Shown: one piece after another, positions 32,145 through 43,699 of the stretch
Numbering within the stretch: the stretch's first letter is position 1
Layout: the number at the start of each line of letters is the position of its first letter
NCBI GenBank assembly: GCA_950295325.1
Contig: OX485807.1
Location: forward strand, 10,691,001 to 10,755,000
Direction: 5' to 3'
Length of the DNA stretch: 64,000 nt
Source: Polytrichum commune
Lineage: Eukaryota > Streptophyta > Polytrichopsida > Polytrichales > Polytrichaceae
The notes under the pieces: generated by a model
The model's input: the letters and a program-made list of their open reading frames with translations, nothing else
Told to the model about the DNA's origin: nothing
Databases searched by the model: none
Translations under genes and position numbers: made by a program

Positions 32145-32450
32145 TATATATATATATGTTCACTTCCATTGAGTAAATAAGCAATTGACTGGGAGTTCAT
32201 TTTCAAAGTGAAACCGTCAATAAAGCATGTAATTAACTTAGAAGTCATAACCATTACAAAACCCTTATTAGCATTGAGGTTACAATTTTGTGGCTTATTG
32301 TTCAAAGGGTCTTTGTCATTTTAAAATGGAATTAAAATTATATTTAATTTTTAGTATGTATATATTATAATAGTTTAGTTAAGACCTTCTACTTTCACAA
32401 AGTCATCATACACATTTAAATTAATTAAGTATGATTAAATGTGATATAAA
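32145..32450. repeat. Diverged copy of the 46.7-48.0 kb palindrome arm
   Basis: GTGAAACC-TCAA, ATGTAATTAACTT-GAAGTCA, CATTGAGGTTA and the following 150 bases align in order with the inner half of the MULE arm at 46990-47224, with many substitutions. It is a single arm, not a palindrome. An AT dinucleotide run lies at its left edge. Confidence 0.6.
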
Positions 32451-33887
32451 TCAATAATCTTGAGTACGTAACTCCCATATTATACGCAGAGGGCATCGTC
32501 CCTCAAACAACTTAGAGGATGGCTTTTGTAAAAATTCTATCAAATAATATAAAATAAAAGAACCAAAAATTTGGGTGAAGACCAAATTAAATAAAATAAG
32601 ATATAGAAAAAGTTGGGTGGATAGTTATTATAACAAAAAAATCCACAATGTATATAGAATTGAATCACCTTATTTTTTTGGACCTATGCCTATGCATAAT
32701 TTAAAAAGAACCACACAAGTAGTTGCCTCTAATTCAAATTAAAAGTCATTGGCAATGTTTTATTTTTAGTAAAAATCTTAAATTTTTAGTAAAAAAACCC
32801 AAAAAGTCATGTAGTCTGGCCCATGGTACATGTATTAAAAAACCTCACACAATCAGGTTTTTGATGCAATTCTATGCTTCAAAGAATATTCATTTCCTAT
32901 ACATAATTACATTTTTGGATTCCTTGTTAGAACGGCTACAAGAGTTTCCTACATTAAAATAAGTTATATCACTTGAGATTGGACTAAAATGCATTATAAG
33001 TGATTATAATCATGGCCATATAATACAGGAGTTGCATACCCAAGTCTATAGTGCCCAAACTTTTTTACAAGGAATGATAAATAATGTTAATTTTACATTC
33101 AGTGTTGGTGACCCTACACGGGTGACTTACAATTAAGCAAGACAAATAGATTTGGTGACACTACATACAATATTTAGTGTAATGTTTACCAGACCGTCTG
33201 TGGACTTGTTCCAAGTCCTAAATTGGTCCACTTGTTGTGTCATTGAAGTGCAACTTCCAAATTGCCGGAAGCCCCTTAACTTAAAGTTAATGGATTTCAA
33301 GTCTTGTTGCAAGAGGCAATTCCTCTAGCTAGTATTCATGAACTTCAGAACTTTGTAGATCCTAAATGGAAAACTGACTGGGAAGGTTTTCATTACGTCC
33401 TTTATTGGTGCAGGAGAAAGTTCAAGCTATCTGATATGAACGGGCTCCCTAAGGTAGCCAAATCTACGACCACCCAAAATTTGATGAACTAAGGTCTAGG
33501 AAATTGCAAATAGTATTGACTTTAAAATTTCTATCATCAGATCTAGAAAGAAAAAGAAAAATGCATCTAATTTAGATTTTTAAATAACCTCAAAACTCAA
33601 TATAAATTCGTTTGTTCAATTTTGAATGAAATTATTTTCAAAAAGTTACCAAGGCTTCGTATTCTATGATAAAAAAAATCTCCATCTTATGATGGAATAC
33701 ATGCAGCCTAACACATGCATGTCGTGACTTCATCTTTGATATTCAAAGTTACTTCAATTTGTAAATTATAGGAGCTAGCATTGTTAGGGTTATAACTTTT
33801 TGGGTTATTGCTATCTTTATAACCCTAACACCGACTTATTAGGGCACCAACAACCATCTCTGGAAAATGATATCCCAACCCTCTTAT
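32451..33887. other. No supported gene
   Basis: Mostly AT-rich. A fragment of the MITE-like repeat (CAGTGTTGGTGACCC and GGTGACACTACAT) lies at 33060-33190. A short open segment at 33304-33492 is not recognised. Confidence 0.45.
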
Positions 33888-34434
33888 GGGCCAAGTTCCA
33901 TGTGCCGGTCCCGGTCTGTTTTTTCAAAATAAATGGGTGGGCCGGTGAAAAGAGGGTGGTGCCATGTGCCCATCCCTCTCACCCAAGGACCAGTTCCCCC
34001 CATGGATGGGTGTCCCACATTTTGTGTTGTGCAAGAACGGGTGTCAAAGGACCGGCGGTCCTAACGGTCACAAGAAGGACATGTGCCGGTTAAAAAGCTC
34101 CGGTGACCGGATCGGCCGGTCGCCTAGGGTACACCCTTGGATACTAAAGACCACTTTGTTCTTCTAGTCCCTTCTTTTGAGGAGTATTCCTAGGGAACGT
34201 GTATTTTATGATGTTTTTAGAATCTAGATGACCTTCATTGCCGGTGACCTTAATAAAGTGTCATGTCTTATCACTCACCAAATTTAGTTAGAAAGTAGGA
34301 AATCGAAAAAAACCGGCACCCCACATAGAAGTACCCCTCCATAAAATGGGTGACATTACCCATTTTTTGGATGATGTCACCCGTTTCTCACCCATTTAAA
34401 AAACGGACCGGGACCGGTACATGGAACTTGGCCC
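33888..34434. mobile_element. MITE, 547 bp, 3-bp TSD TAT, Harbinger-like ends
   Basis: The left end GGGCCAAGTTCCATGTGCCG is mirrored on the right as CGGTACATGGAACTTGGCCC, with inverted similarity continuing for about 45 bp (GGTCCCGGTC, GTTTTTT). TAT flanks both ends. GGGCC at the tip and a 3-bp duplication match the Harbinger element at 11609-15103, but the rest of the sequence does not, so it is a different family of the same superfamily. No coding capacity. Confidence 0.8.
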
Positions 34435-34759
34435 TATTACTAGTGGCATGGGGATAAATGAGGGTTGACTAATCGAGGAGCTCTAGCATGCATGAGACAA
34501 GAGTTTCCTTGACTTTTGCACTCCATCTTTTGTCTCCATATCTTCTTTTCTTTTTTATTCTCATCCTGTAAGATTTTTTTGGGGCAGGCTGACTTAATTT
34601 CATTGAGATTTTTGGAGTGAGTTTGGGGTAAGATTTTGCTTGGATTCTTGCTATGAAAGCAACTTAGAGAAAGGTTGGTCAATCCATTAAGGAGGGCTTC
34701 TAGGACCATGAGATGTTGGGTTCCAAACCCCACAAACTCAATTTTTGGCCAAAATTATG

Positions 34760-36648
34760 TGTCAGCCATAAACCCCCACCCTTATGCGTTGTAGTCCGGG
34801 TGGAAGCCTATGTCTCATATGCACTTGATCACTCTCACATAGCCCTTGGATCCTATTCCCAATGCTTCAACAATGTAAACACACACTTTTATTCAAAGAA
34901 CACAAGGTCACAAGTGTTTAAAAACACCCTTTTCCTTTGTGATCATTGCTAACTGCAATCACTTAATGAAAATCAACACCCGCTCTTAAGCTTCCAACCC
35001 ATAATAATCTACTACCTAACTAACTTGAGTCAATTCCCACAGGCCTAACAGTAACACCAACCCACACAGTTGGCTCACCAAGCTCCACACTTAATTCAAC
35101 CATTCACTATCTACCCACCCATTTTCTACCCTAATTAGCACTCCCACTAACCTAATCACTAGTATAGGTTATTCACTGGTCAATCTCCTGACTGCCCTTG
35201 CAACTTCGACCCTGGTTCACACTTTGAAGCCTCCCTTGGGCTTAGTTGCCTCGGCAGTCCCCTGCTTCCAGTGATATCCTCCTTCTGTGCTGCTCCAACC
35301 GCCTTCGCCTCAAGGCCCGCTGCGTGAGGAAGAGAACCACATCAATGGCCTCAGCCTACGAATCCAGGGCGGCCAAGCCCAACCCGACTCTACCCTACTC
35401 ACGGTTTTACACTAGAAAACACTTCCCAGTTCACCCTTGCAACTTCAGCTTTAACCAGACCTTGCCCATTCCTTGCTGCAGTTGTCTTACTTACTTGCAT
35501 TTTCCCAACTTCAGTCTCTGTGGTAGCTACCACCACACCCATCGAGGGACATGGCAGAGCTGATCACATTGCCGAATTCGGCCAAACCCACTCATCTCCT
35601 TCGATGGACCAGCAAGCCCATACCACCGCAGCCAATGCTGCATTCCTTGAATTGATCTCCTTTGCTGTCCGAGTTAATGCGGTAAGGGTCATGCCTACGA
35701 AGATCATGAGTCCAAGCTGCCACATAACTACTCCGCCCTTCCTTGACTTCAACGTGCCCCGTCTCCAAAGGCCACAACCTTCGTACCTCGCCACTCGGAG
35801 TTCGAGGAACATACCAGCATTCAATCCCGATTCGTGCACCTTCACACAGCATGACCAGCTGCAAGCGATCCAAAGAAAGAAAAAAATCTTGTGCACCTGA
35901 GATCTCCTCTGAACTAAATTCGAATTAGACTCTTGACAATGCACTTCAGCTGCTCTCTCGGACCCGAACCCCAACTTGCTCCGAATTTCCACACCAGCTC
36001 CAGGAATTGGCACCAGTTTCTACCCTCCTTCACACAGTTGCTTCGCCAAGCTCGGCTCGGCCTTGCTACAGTTGTCCATCCCCACAGGTTGATGGCCTCG
36101 CCCTTCCTCGGTCACCCAACCACATTCACATTTGTTGCCTCCCGTTGGCTGCAATCTCAGTGGCCTCTAACGGAAGAGGAGACAGCTTCGCATCTGAAGC
36201 TAAGCTGCCACTATCCAATTTTCGCAAGTCTCCCCCATCGTCCAAGCATTTGCTAGGTTTTTTCTTCGCCGTCCGAGAGAGAATGGCCGAGGCACTTTGG
36301 AGCTCTCCGGACCCCTCTCGGATCCGGAAATCCAGCTACGTAATCCCCATTGTGGGGACCCCCCCATCCTAAAACGAACACTAGCTTAGGCCTAAACGAC
36401 CAACACCGTTAGCCTCAAGCCACTTGAGCAAGGCATTAACTAACTCTAATCACACTAATCACACTAATTAACTCGTTTTTTTATTTTTCTCACTAAATGA
36501 CATATTAAGCATACAACTTAACACGACAAAGGTCTAAATCCTAAATTCCAATCCAATCTAACTCTTAACTAACTCAACAATTGCTAACTTTGATGTTTTG
36601 ATCTTTTTAAAGTTTAAGCTGAATTGTGGGCACTAAATCGGGCTCACA
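34760..36648 (-). mobile_element. Solo LTR, 1889 bp, TSD TTATG
   Basis: It begins TGTCAGCCATAAACCCCCAC and ends CGGGCTCACA, the same ends and orientation as the gypsy LTR at 7626-9524. TTATG flanks it on both sides (34755-34759, 36649-36653). The flanking sequence reads continuously when it is removed and then matches the opposite arm of the foldback element. The interior is GC-rich at 35.2-36.3 kb, and its open frames there are not gene-like. No internal region remains, so it arose by LTR-LTR recombination. Confidence 0.9.
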
Positions 36649-36883
36649 TTATGAAGAGCTTAGCAACTAGAAGGTTGTGATCGGCTCACTTTGGTTGTTA
36701 CAAAAAATATTCTAACCAAGAAGTCATTATGAAAGGTTGTAAGCAAAAGTTGTAAGTTGTATCAAGACGGTTATAGTTTTATAACCATCAATGCAAGTAG
36801 TCCCCAAATCATGATAAGAACCTTGTAACTTGAGGTTGTAACTAAAGCTTCTGAAATGAATTTGTAACCAAAAGGTTGTAACC

Positions 36884-36909
36884 TATATATATATATATAT
36901 ATATATATA
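36884..36909. repeat. AT microsatellite
   Basis: An uninterrupted (AT)n run. Similar runs lie at 32141-32157 and 55768-55787. Confidence 0.9.
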
Positions 36910-38860
36910 AAGTTAAGTAATACTTTTTCAATAAGAGGTTTGTCACATGCGAGGTCACATGCTCACAAGGCCATGAGATATTGAAATCCAAACTCCCACA
37001 ACTATTTTTGGGTAGGCTATAAATAATGTTTTAACCAAATGGTTGTAATATGTTGACACTCCATGTGCATTGTTGGGACATTATAACAAGGCTACAACTG
37101 AATATGTAATTATTGATATTACAAAACTAGCTTTTGGCTAAATTATAAAGATGTGTGTAATGAAAGATTGTATGTTGCTTTAGAATTTCATGTACACTCT
37201 AAAACTCCACTTGTGACAACCAAAGTGCACATGATATCAAGGAGTTTTGTAGGGTTAACATGGATGCGTGATAAAAGAGAATTAGTGTAGCATGTGACAT
37301 CATGAAATAACACAAAGCCAACATCATAATAATGACAATAATTACAACAATGGCAACATGATGCATGCAAGCGCGTGGTTTGAGTTCTTTGGTGAATTAA
37401 TTTAATGTCAAGACCCATGATATATGGGTGGGAAATGCAATAATAAGGATTGAGATTTAAACTAAGAACATCTATCCCCTAGGGTTTTGGGATATAAGAA
37501 AAGAAGTGGCATTAAGAGGTTGATATTAGAGAATTTAGAGCGTACATTGTTACAAGGTTACAATGCAATTGTATCATTTTTGACATGCATAACTTGCAAC
37601 GTTGAACATGATTGTAACCATCTTATTTTTGTTCCATCAACACTTAGAAATCTTTCATTAACTTCAATAATAGGATTTTTTTATGATAATAGGAATACAT
37701 AAAATTTTAACCATGGTACGATATAAGTATGTGTCATCATTCAAACTTTTGAGTGTGTTGTGTCCTTGTACTTATCCTTCATCACTCAAGTAGCATAAAA
37801 CTTGTTTAGAAGTCAAGTAACTTACAACATCACATGGTTGCCAATGTATTCACGAATGAATGAGCCAAATGTTTAGGAAGTTACAACACTCATGTTACAA
37901 GCTTCTTTCCATGACTTAGCCCTTGGTTTCAACCTTTATTTATAATATTACAACCCTCTAGGTACAACTTGCAACTTTTGCTTACAACTTTTCGTACCAA
38001 CCTCTTGGTTACATGATTTTTTGTGACAATAAAGCGGTCTAGTTACACCCCCCCCCCCCCATTACTAAGCTCTTCATAGCTTACCAAAAATCAAGGTTGT
38101 GGAGTTTGGAACCCAACACCTCATGGCTCTAAAAACCCTCCTCAAAAGCTTGACCAACATCTCTCTAAATTGATTTCATGGCAAGCATTTGATGAAAAAT
38201 TCACTCTTACAAATTTCTTAATAAAATCAATTCAAGCGGCCCATAAATAATCATAAGGGTTGAATACAACAACCAAAAGAATATGTTTATATAAGGTAGC
38301 TAACCCATCCCCAACAACCACCCATTTTTGCAACTTAGGCCAATTTATTAAGTGCAATACAAATCAATTTTCAATCAATGCTAACATGTTATGGTTGAAA
38401 CCCAACTTAGCCAAACGTTGGTGGCTAAGTTGACAACTAGGTTTACATTGCAAGCATATTAAGGTGCCATAATTATCAATGACAAGAATCAAGCATTCTT
38501 GATTTAGTAAACGATTGATGATCAAAAGTAGGGTAGCCTATATCACAAGTATAGGTCAAAAAGAATATCGGATCAAAAAATTCATAGTAAGTTGGTTCTT
38601 GTAGATTTTTTTTTGAGAAAATATGTATTGCTTTTCATTTCTAATTCTCTAAATGAGATTTTTTTTTTAATGTGATTGTACCTAAACTGCAGATGTGCTA
38701 TATTGGTCGAGAATGGGTCAGCTACCTCAAAGACAAGAAAAATGAGTCACAAAAGTCAAGGAAAGTCATTCATCGTGCATAATAGAGCTCCTCAATTAGC
38801 CAACACTCATTCATCTCTAAGGTATGTGAGGGATAACCTAGGCGGGGATTAGTGGCACTC

Positions 38861-40990
38861 AACTACTGTAAAGTTATCTTGTAACAAATACTAGATGAAT
38901 CCATCAAGAAGCTTGATTGGAGCTTATTTTAGGTAAGTACCTTTGACTTGGCTTGTCCCTCTTAGCTATTATGAAGCATTCTCTATTTTGTAGATAACAA
39001 ATAAGGAGGAAATAAATAGTATTTTAAAACTATGATTAAATTAATTAATAGAAAAAATAATAACATGAAGGCCTCATAAGAAAAGAAAGTAAGGTAGATA
39101 TACGAAAAACGGTGAAAATAAGCTAATTTAGCCAAAAAGAGTGGCTTGAAATTGTTGCAATATTTTTCAAAGATGGAGTAGAGGAAATGATGAGGAATGC
39201 AAGTTGTTTCATAATTTTATTGCCTGTAAATAAGTAGTTACATTTTCCCAAAGAGGCAAGTAAGTAAAATCCCTTATTTGTATAGAAGAGTCTCCCTAAG
39301 TTGCGCATCAAACTATCCTACTTTGCTTAAGAATGCACACAAAATGGTTAACTCAACAACACCCAAAAGTGATCTCAAGTGGTACAAAACAACACCTATC
39401 TGGCCAATCACTGCATCCCATCTATCACTACATCCTTTTGAGGCCACCACTTTTATAATTGGCCATTTTGGGTCCACACAAGAATTCATCCCACCCCTAG
39501 TCTAGTGCACCAATAGTTTTCATTCATCGTTTTCGGTTTTCTACCTTAAATGGAGAAGTGGAGCAAAGCTTGGGCGTGTTCAAAGAAGAAGAGAAGCAAG
39601 GCATAACCTTATAAGTAGATTATGTGCCATGTGTAAAAGACAAGGATGACTGGGGGTCCCACACGGCTGCAAGTTGTCGAAATCACAAAGTCAACAACTT
39701 AATGTCGTAGCTTAGGTTTTATTAGAATTTGCTAACATGTGTGTATTATTATCCCGCGCGCATGAGACATGGGATCATCTTATTGTTTATTGCTTAAATT
39801 TCTTATAATAGAGTTGACATTATATTAGAGCAATGAAAACGAATGAAGAATGCTTTTGCTACGAAAATACTCAAGTGCCACGAATGCCACTTTACCTAAA
39901 GTGGCATGCTTGGGTTCCCATCAGCCCTTGGCACATGCCCTAAAATTGGTCACCATGGAGAGTACTCTCTGAGCTGGCTCAGACTTCCTTCCCCCTCTTT
40001 CCTCCTCGGTGCTCTCTTATCGTCGGTGTTTCTGCATCAATCCATTACAAGCAATGTGGGACCTTGTTGCGAAGCCGTTCCCTTTGTAATCTAGCATGTT
40101 TGGTGTTCGTTGTTATTGCGTATACATGTTTGTAAGATAGTATCCGGATGACAGTGTACGTGTCGGACGTAGACCAACATGTATGAGATCTTATACGACT
40201 GTGATTGACTTGATCATCATCAACGTGTAGTGCAAGAACGTGGAGAATGCAATGTAGAGAGCAATAAATCTCCATTTGATACCCTGGAAGATAGATACTA
40301 GCAGTTGCAAACAAATCGCCTGTTTTAATATCTCTCTACTGCTCTGGGATGAGGTTGGTCAGCATCTGGCCGTCATATCGAAAAGAGCGAAGTTTAAGTG
40401 TGGATCTTAGAGGCCGGATGCGGGAAGGAATGTAGCTTTTGGGCGGAAAGATGATTTTTAGGGCATGATCAGACGTTGTACACCAAACACAAACACAAAG
40501 GGGTGCTAAATCGGGGGGAGTAGTCTCAATATCGGTACCGGATGTTCACTAGATATGAGCTTTATAAACTGCAGCGGGTCTCGTGATCAAAACTAATATC
40601 TTACAATACACAAGGCCTTACATACATAGAAATAGTTGAAGTTAAGATTCTATTTGATCAATGAGTGTGAGGTATTGGTAGTTCATTCATTTATAGAGGA
40701 CTTGGAACTCACCCTCTAAAAGTTGAATATTTGAAGGGGTGGAAGGCTTAGAGGGACCCCTCAAAATTGATTGGTGGTATGGAGAACGCGTGGGAGCCCC
40801 GTTTGTAAGAAACCCGCTGTAAATTGGCGGTAAGGGTGGTCAGGGGTGTGTTGATAACGCGCGAACATGCTCGACCTCAAATTTGCAGCTGATATATGAT
40901 CTCAATCAATGCAATTGTGTGGCATTCATGACGTCGTTTACTCCTTGATCTCCATGATCAGCTGGAGTTTGGTAGGAGCAAACATTGAGT
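38861..40990. other. No supported gene upstream of the membrane-protein gene
   Basis: The block at 38880-39010 (GAAGCTTGATTGGAGCTTA, CTTAGCTATTATGAAG) recurs at 63150-63260. The remainder, including the 1 kb before the gene at 41.1 kb, shows no clear TATA box or other promoter element that I would assign. Confidence 0.4.
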
Positions 40991-41100
40991 TGAAACTCTT
41001 TCATATCCTCGAGACTAGGTAACTGATCATAAGACTGTCAGAGCTGAATCTCTGATCCGACTGGTCACTCGATCATCGTCATTAAAATTTGGTGTTAATC

Positions 41101-42858
41101 ATGGCATCATGGTGTGCAGCGAAGAAGTGCCCAGCCCAAGATGATTGCAGAGGCTACATCAACAAAAACCATGGCAACCAGACCGCCCAAAATTTCGTTG
41201 CATGCTGCGAGATTCTGTGCGGCCGATCGGCCAACGAAATGTTGGTGGCTCTCCAATGCGGCGGTGCCACGACTGCGACAGCGTGGGGCATCATCTTCTA
41301 CTTGCTGCTCCTCTTGTTCGCCGGGGTGTACATCCTGACCGTGGGGCCATTTGTGAGAGCCAAGTCGGTCACATACTGGTTCGTCACGATCGGATCCCTT
41401 ATCTTCACCACGGGAACGGGCGTGTTTGTGACGACAGCCACGAGCCCCTTCCGTGTACTCCAGAGCGTGCCGGCGTTGGGGGCAATGAACGTCGCGGTCT
41501 TCTTCTACTTCTACTCGGGGTTCCAGTATGCGGTGGGGCTTGCGTACGAAGGCGGGCCGCTCTTTGTTTTCATCGCCACAGCATACACGATATGCAAGGA
41601 GGTCGCTGAATCGACTCCTGAAAATACGTTCATGCGTGATGCCAACAGGGTCGCTCTGGCGATGTTAGTGATCGCGTTCCTCTGGATCGGTCACAGCGTA
41701 TCCTACCGGCTTTACGGATATCGAGTGGATTGGAGACTGCAGGATTCCTTATTCAGCGAGTTGGTCATGAGAGATGAACGCCTGAATCCGAATTTCCAGC
41801 TCGGCGCCGCGCAGGGCCACCCTACATGGCGAACACCTATGGGCCAGAGCTCGAGCGTGGTCTTGACTGCTCTCGCGTGGACCGTGAACATCCTTGTGAA
41901 GGAAGACTTGGCCCACCAGAAATGTAGACCGGATTGGGTGTTTTATGTCATGTTATACGGTGCCCCGTGTTTAATCTCTGTGACTATTTTGTGGAACGTG
42001 TTCAGCGGGACTCGGTGCCGAAGTATACGTAAGCTCCTGAGGCTGGAACAACATCTTAGAGCACCTGACCCGCAGCCTCCTAGGGGAAGACGAGATAGGT
42101 CCTTCAAAGGATGGATTAAATCCGGCCTCAAATTTTTCTCACGTTCTCCATCTGCGCCACCGCGAGATGAAGAACCTGGTATTATTCCTGAAGTGAGACA
42201 TTGCGAGACTACTCGTAAAGCGTATTATCCAGGTTCAAAAGCCTACGTGGATTACATGCGCAGTTTCTCAAATATTAATGATTTCAAGCAATGGAATTAT
42301 AAGGTGTGGGGTGAATATGTCCAAGCTGCTGCATTACAAAGGATGGGAAGAAATACTTTGTTTGTAGAGAGTGTTCCTCCTGATAGACTGGAATGGACCG
42401 ACAAATTCATTGGCTTTTTAGCATGGTTCTCAGCTCAGGGAGGCTTGGTGATGTCCATTCCAGGATTCTTAATTTTAATGTTGGTGACAGAGTTGTTGGG
42501 AGTATGTTTTGAGTTTGTTGGTTTCAGCATAATGGTAGAGACAGAGGTGACCCTGTCAGACCGCTTTGGGTTGGCCAAAGTGGTGGACGAATGCCATGTT
42601 GGAAAGCAACTGGGAGGCACACTAGATAAGGAACGTGCTTTTACGGAAATGTGTCGGCAACTTTTAGGAGCTGAGGAGCAAACTGAAACATGTGGACCAT
42701 CAGAGAGAACACACCGAAGTATTAACCTGCACACGCTCCTTGACAACACAGGCCCATGCGAGCTATACAGTTTGCAGCATCAAATTTCAAGATCGGCCGA
42801 TCAAATGCACCATCATCTTTCCAATGGAAGCCACAATCAGGCTAGTCAAAGACACTAA
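41101..42858 (+). CDS. Unrecognised multi-pass membrane protein, single exon, 585 residues
   Basis: Not recognised. I chose the ATG at 41101 (AATCATGGCATC), which has a better context than the in-frame ATG at 41089. The N-terminus is cysteine-rich (six Cys in the first 50 residues: CAAKKC, C, CC, C). Hydrophobic segments lie, counted from 41089, at about residues 65-86, 95-115, 129-150, 187-203, 255-270, 284-302 and 452-475, so about seven passes. A basic, proline-rich loop (about 305-360, RRDRSFKGWIKSG) and a soluble stretch (about 375-440, AYVDYM, WNYKVWGEYV) separate the last pass from the rest. The C-terminal tail (after 485) is hydrophilic and ends His/Asn/Ser-rich. The 589-codon frame is intact, GC-rich for the first 900 bases and more AT-rich afterwards. 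It looks like a real expressed gene; a transporter or sensor role would be a guess. Confidence 0.8.
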   Translation: MASWCAAKKCPAQDDCRGYINKNHGNQTAQNFVACCEILCGRSANEMLVALQCGGATTATAWGIIFYLLLLLFAGVYILTVGPFVRAKSVTYWFVTIGSLIFTTGTGVFVTTATSPFRVLQSVPALGAMNVAVFFYFYSGFQYAVGLAYEGGPLFVFIATAYTICKEVAESTPENTFMRDANRVALAMLVIAFLWIGHSVSYRLYGYRVDWRLQDSLFSELVMRDERLNPNFQLGAAQGHPTWRTPMGQSSSVVLTALAWTVNILVKEDLAHQKCRPDWVFYVMLYGAPCLISVTILWNVFSGTRCRSIRKLLRLEQHLRAPDPQPPRGRRDRSFKGWIKSGLKFFSRSPSAPPRDEEPGIIPEVRHCETTRKAYYPGSKAYVDYMRSFSNINDFKQWNYKVWGEYVQAAALQRMGRNTLFVESVPPDRLEWTDKFIGFLAWFSAQGGLVMSIPGFLILMLVTELLGVCFEFVGFSIMVETEVTLSDRFGLAKVVDECHVGKQLGGTLDKERAFTEMCRQLLGAEEQTETCGPSERTHRSINLHTLLDNTGPCELYSLQHQISRSADQMHHHLSNGSHNQASQRH

Positions 42859-43699
42859 GTCATTTCAAGAATAATTTGCAGCATAGCGTAGTGGCTACAA
42901 TTAATTCATGTGCAGAGAAATTCCAGCCTCTGAGATTGCCTGCATTAAGGTAATCAGATGCTCTAGCAATTCAGGATTACAAGTTGCAGCTGTAGATTGC
43001 AATCAACCATTTGTAGGGTAGCTGTTACTACTAAGGGATTGCAGAAACTGTTTCAGTCATAGATGTTTCAGTTCTAAATTGTTTGCAAGCAATGTTATTT
43101 TTTCGCAGGATTCCACAGGGTCGTTACAATGTATGACTAAATTCTTGAAACATGATTCCTCTAGTCTGAACCAAAGAGCAGTATACAGCATGTGGATGGT
43201 TGCACATATAACAAAGCACTTGCTGAAGTAAAACCTTCACTCATACATATGCAACCTAATCCAATCACAAACATGATATACTGTAAATACAACATAGTTG
43301 CACATATCATCATGGAACTACAAACATATCACAGTAGAATATCAACACTCCAGTTATATATACTTGACTGTCTATAATTCCAGTCACTAAGTGAAACCCT
43401 AATACAAACCTTTCATAACCTCATCAAAATGTTAAAAAGTAAGGAGGAGCCTATTTACAACAGTGGCACCCGCCACACAATACCCAAGCAAAAGCCCCTC
43501 TAGAAGTCTGCGCACTCACTAACCTACAAGGATTTCATCATTGTGAAGGGCCTGTGAGAAGAAGTTCCATCAAGGGAACAAACACACAAGCCAAAGGGAC
43601 CAACGTTACTGACCATGTATATCTTAATGATATTAACTTGATGGAGTTTTTTTATATGCATAGTTCAAAATGTCTCCATTTTCTGTATCTCTTACCAAC
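42859..43699. other. Intergenic region between two convergent genes
   Basis: It would hold the 3' UTRs of both genes. No repeat or other gene seen. Confidence 0.5.

Larger units (their letters stand above)
34450..38860. mobile_element. Foldback-like element with long imperfect inverted repeats
   Basis: The left arm (about 34452-34759, resuming at 36654-36860) and the right arm (about 37880-38830) are inverted copies. Shared words include GTTGGGTTCCAAAC, ATGAAGAGCTTAG and AAGTTGTAAGCAAAAGTTG-like blocks. The left arm is split by a solo LTR; the right arm has about 450 bp that the left lacks (38.23-38.66 kb). Outer borders are blurred and no TSD was found. The middle holds no recognised gene. 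Probably an old Mutator-like or foldback transposon. Confidence 0.6.

Noticed and set aside
35246-36372. Several frames of 90-150 codons in a GC-rich stretch
   Set aside because: They lie inside a solo LTR, overlap on both strands and have no recognisable domain.
42435-42749. 104-codon minus-strand frame
   Set aside because: Antisense shadow of the membrane-protein gene.
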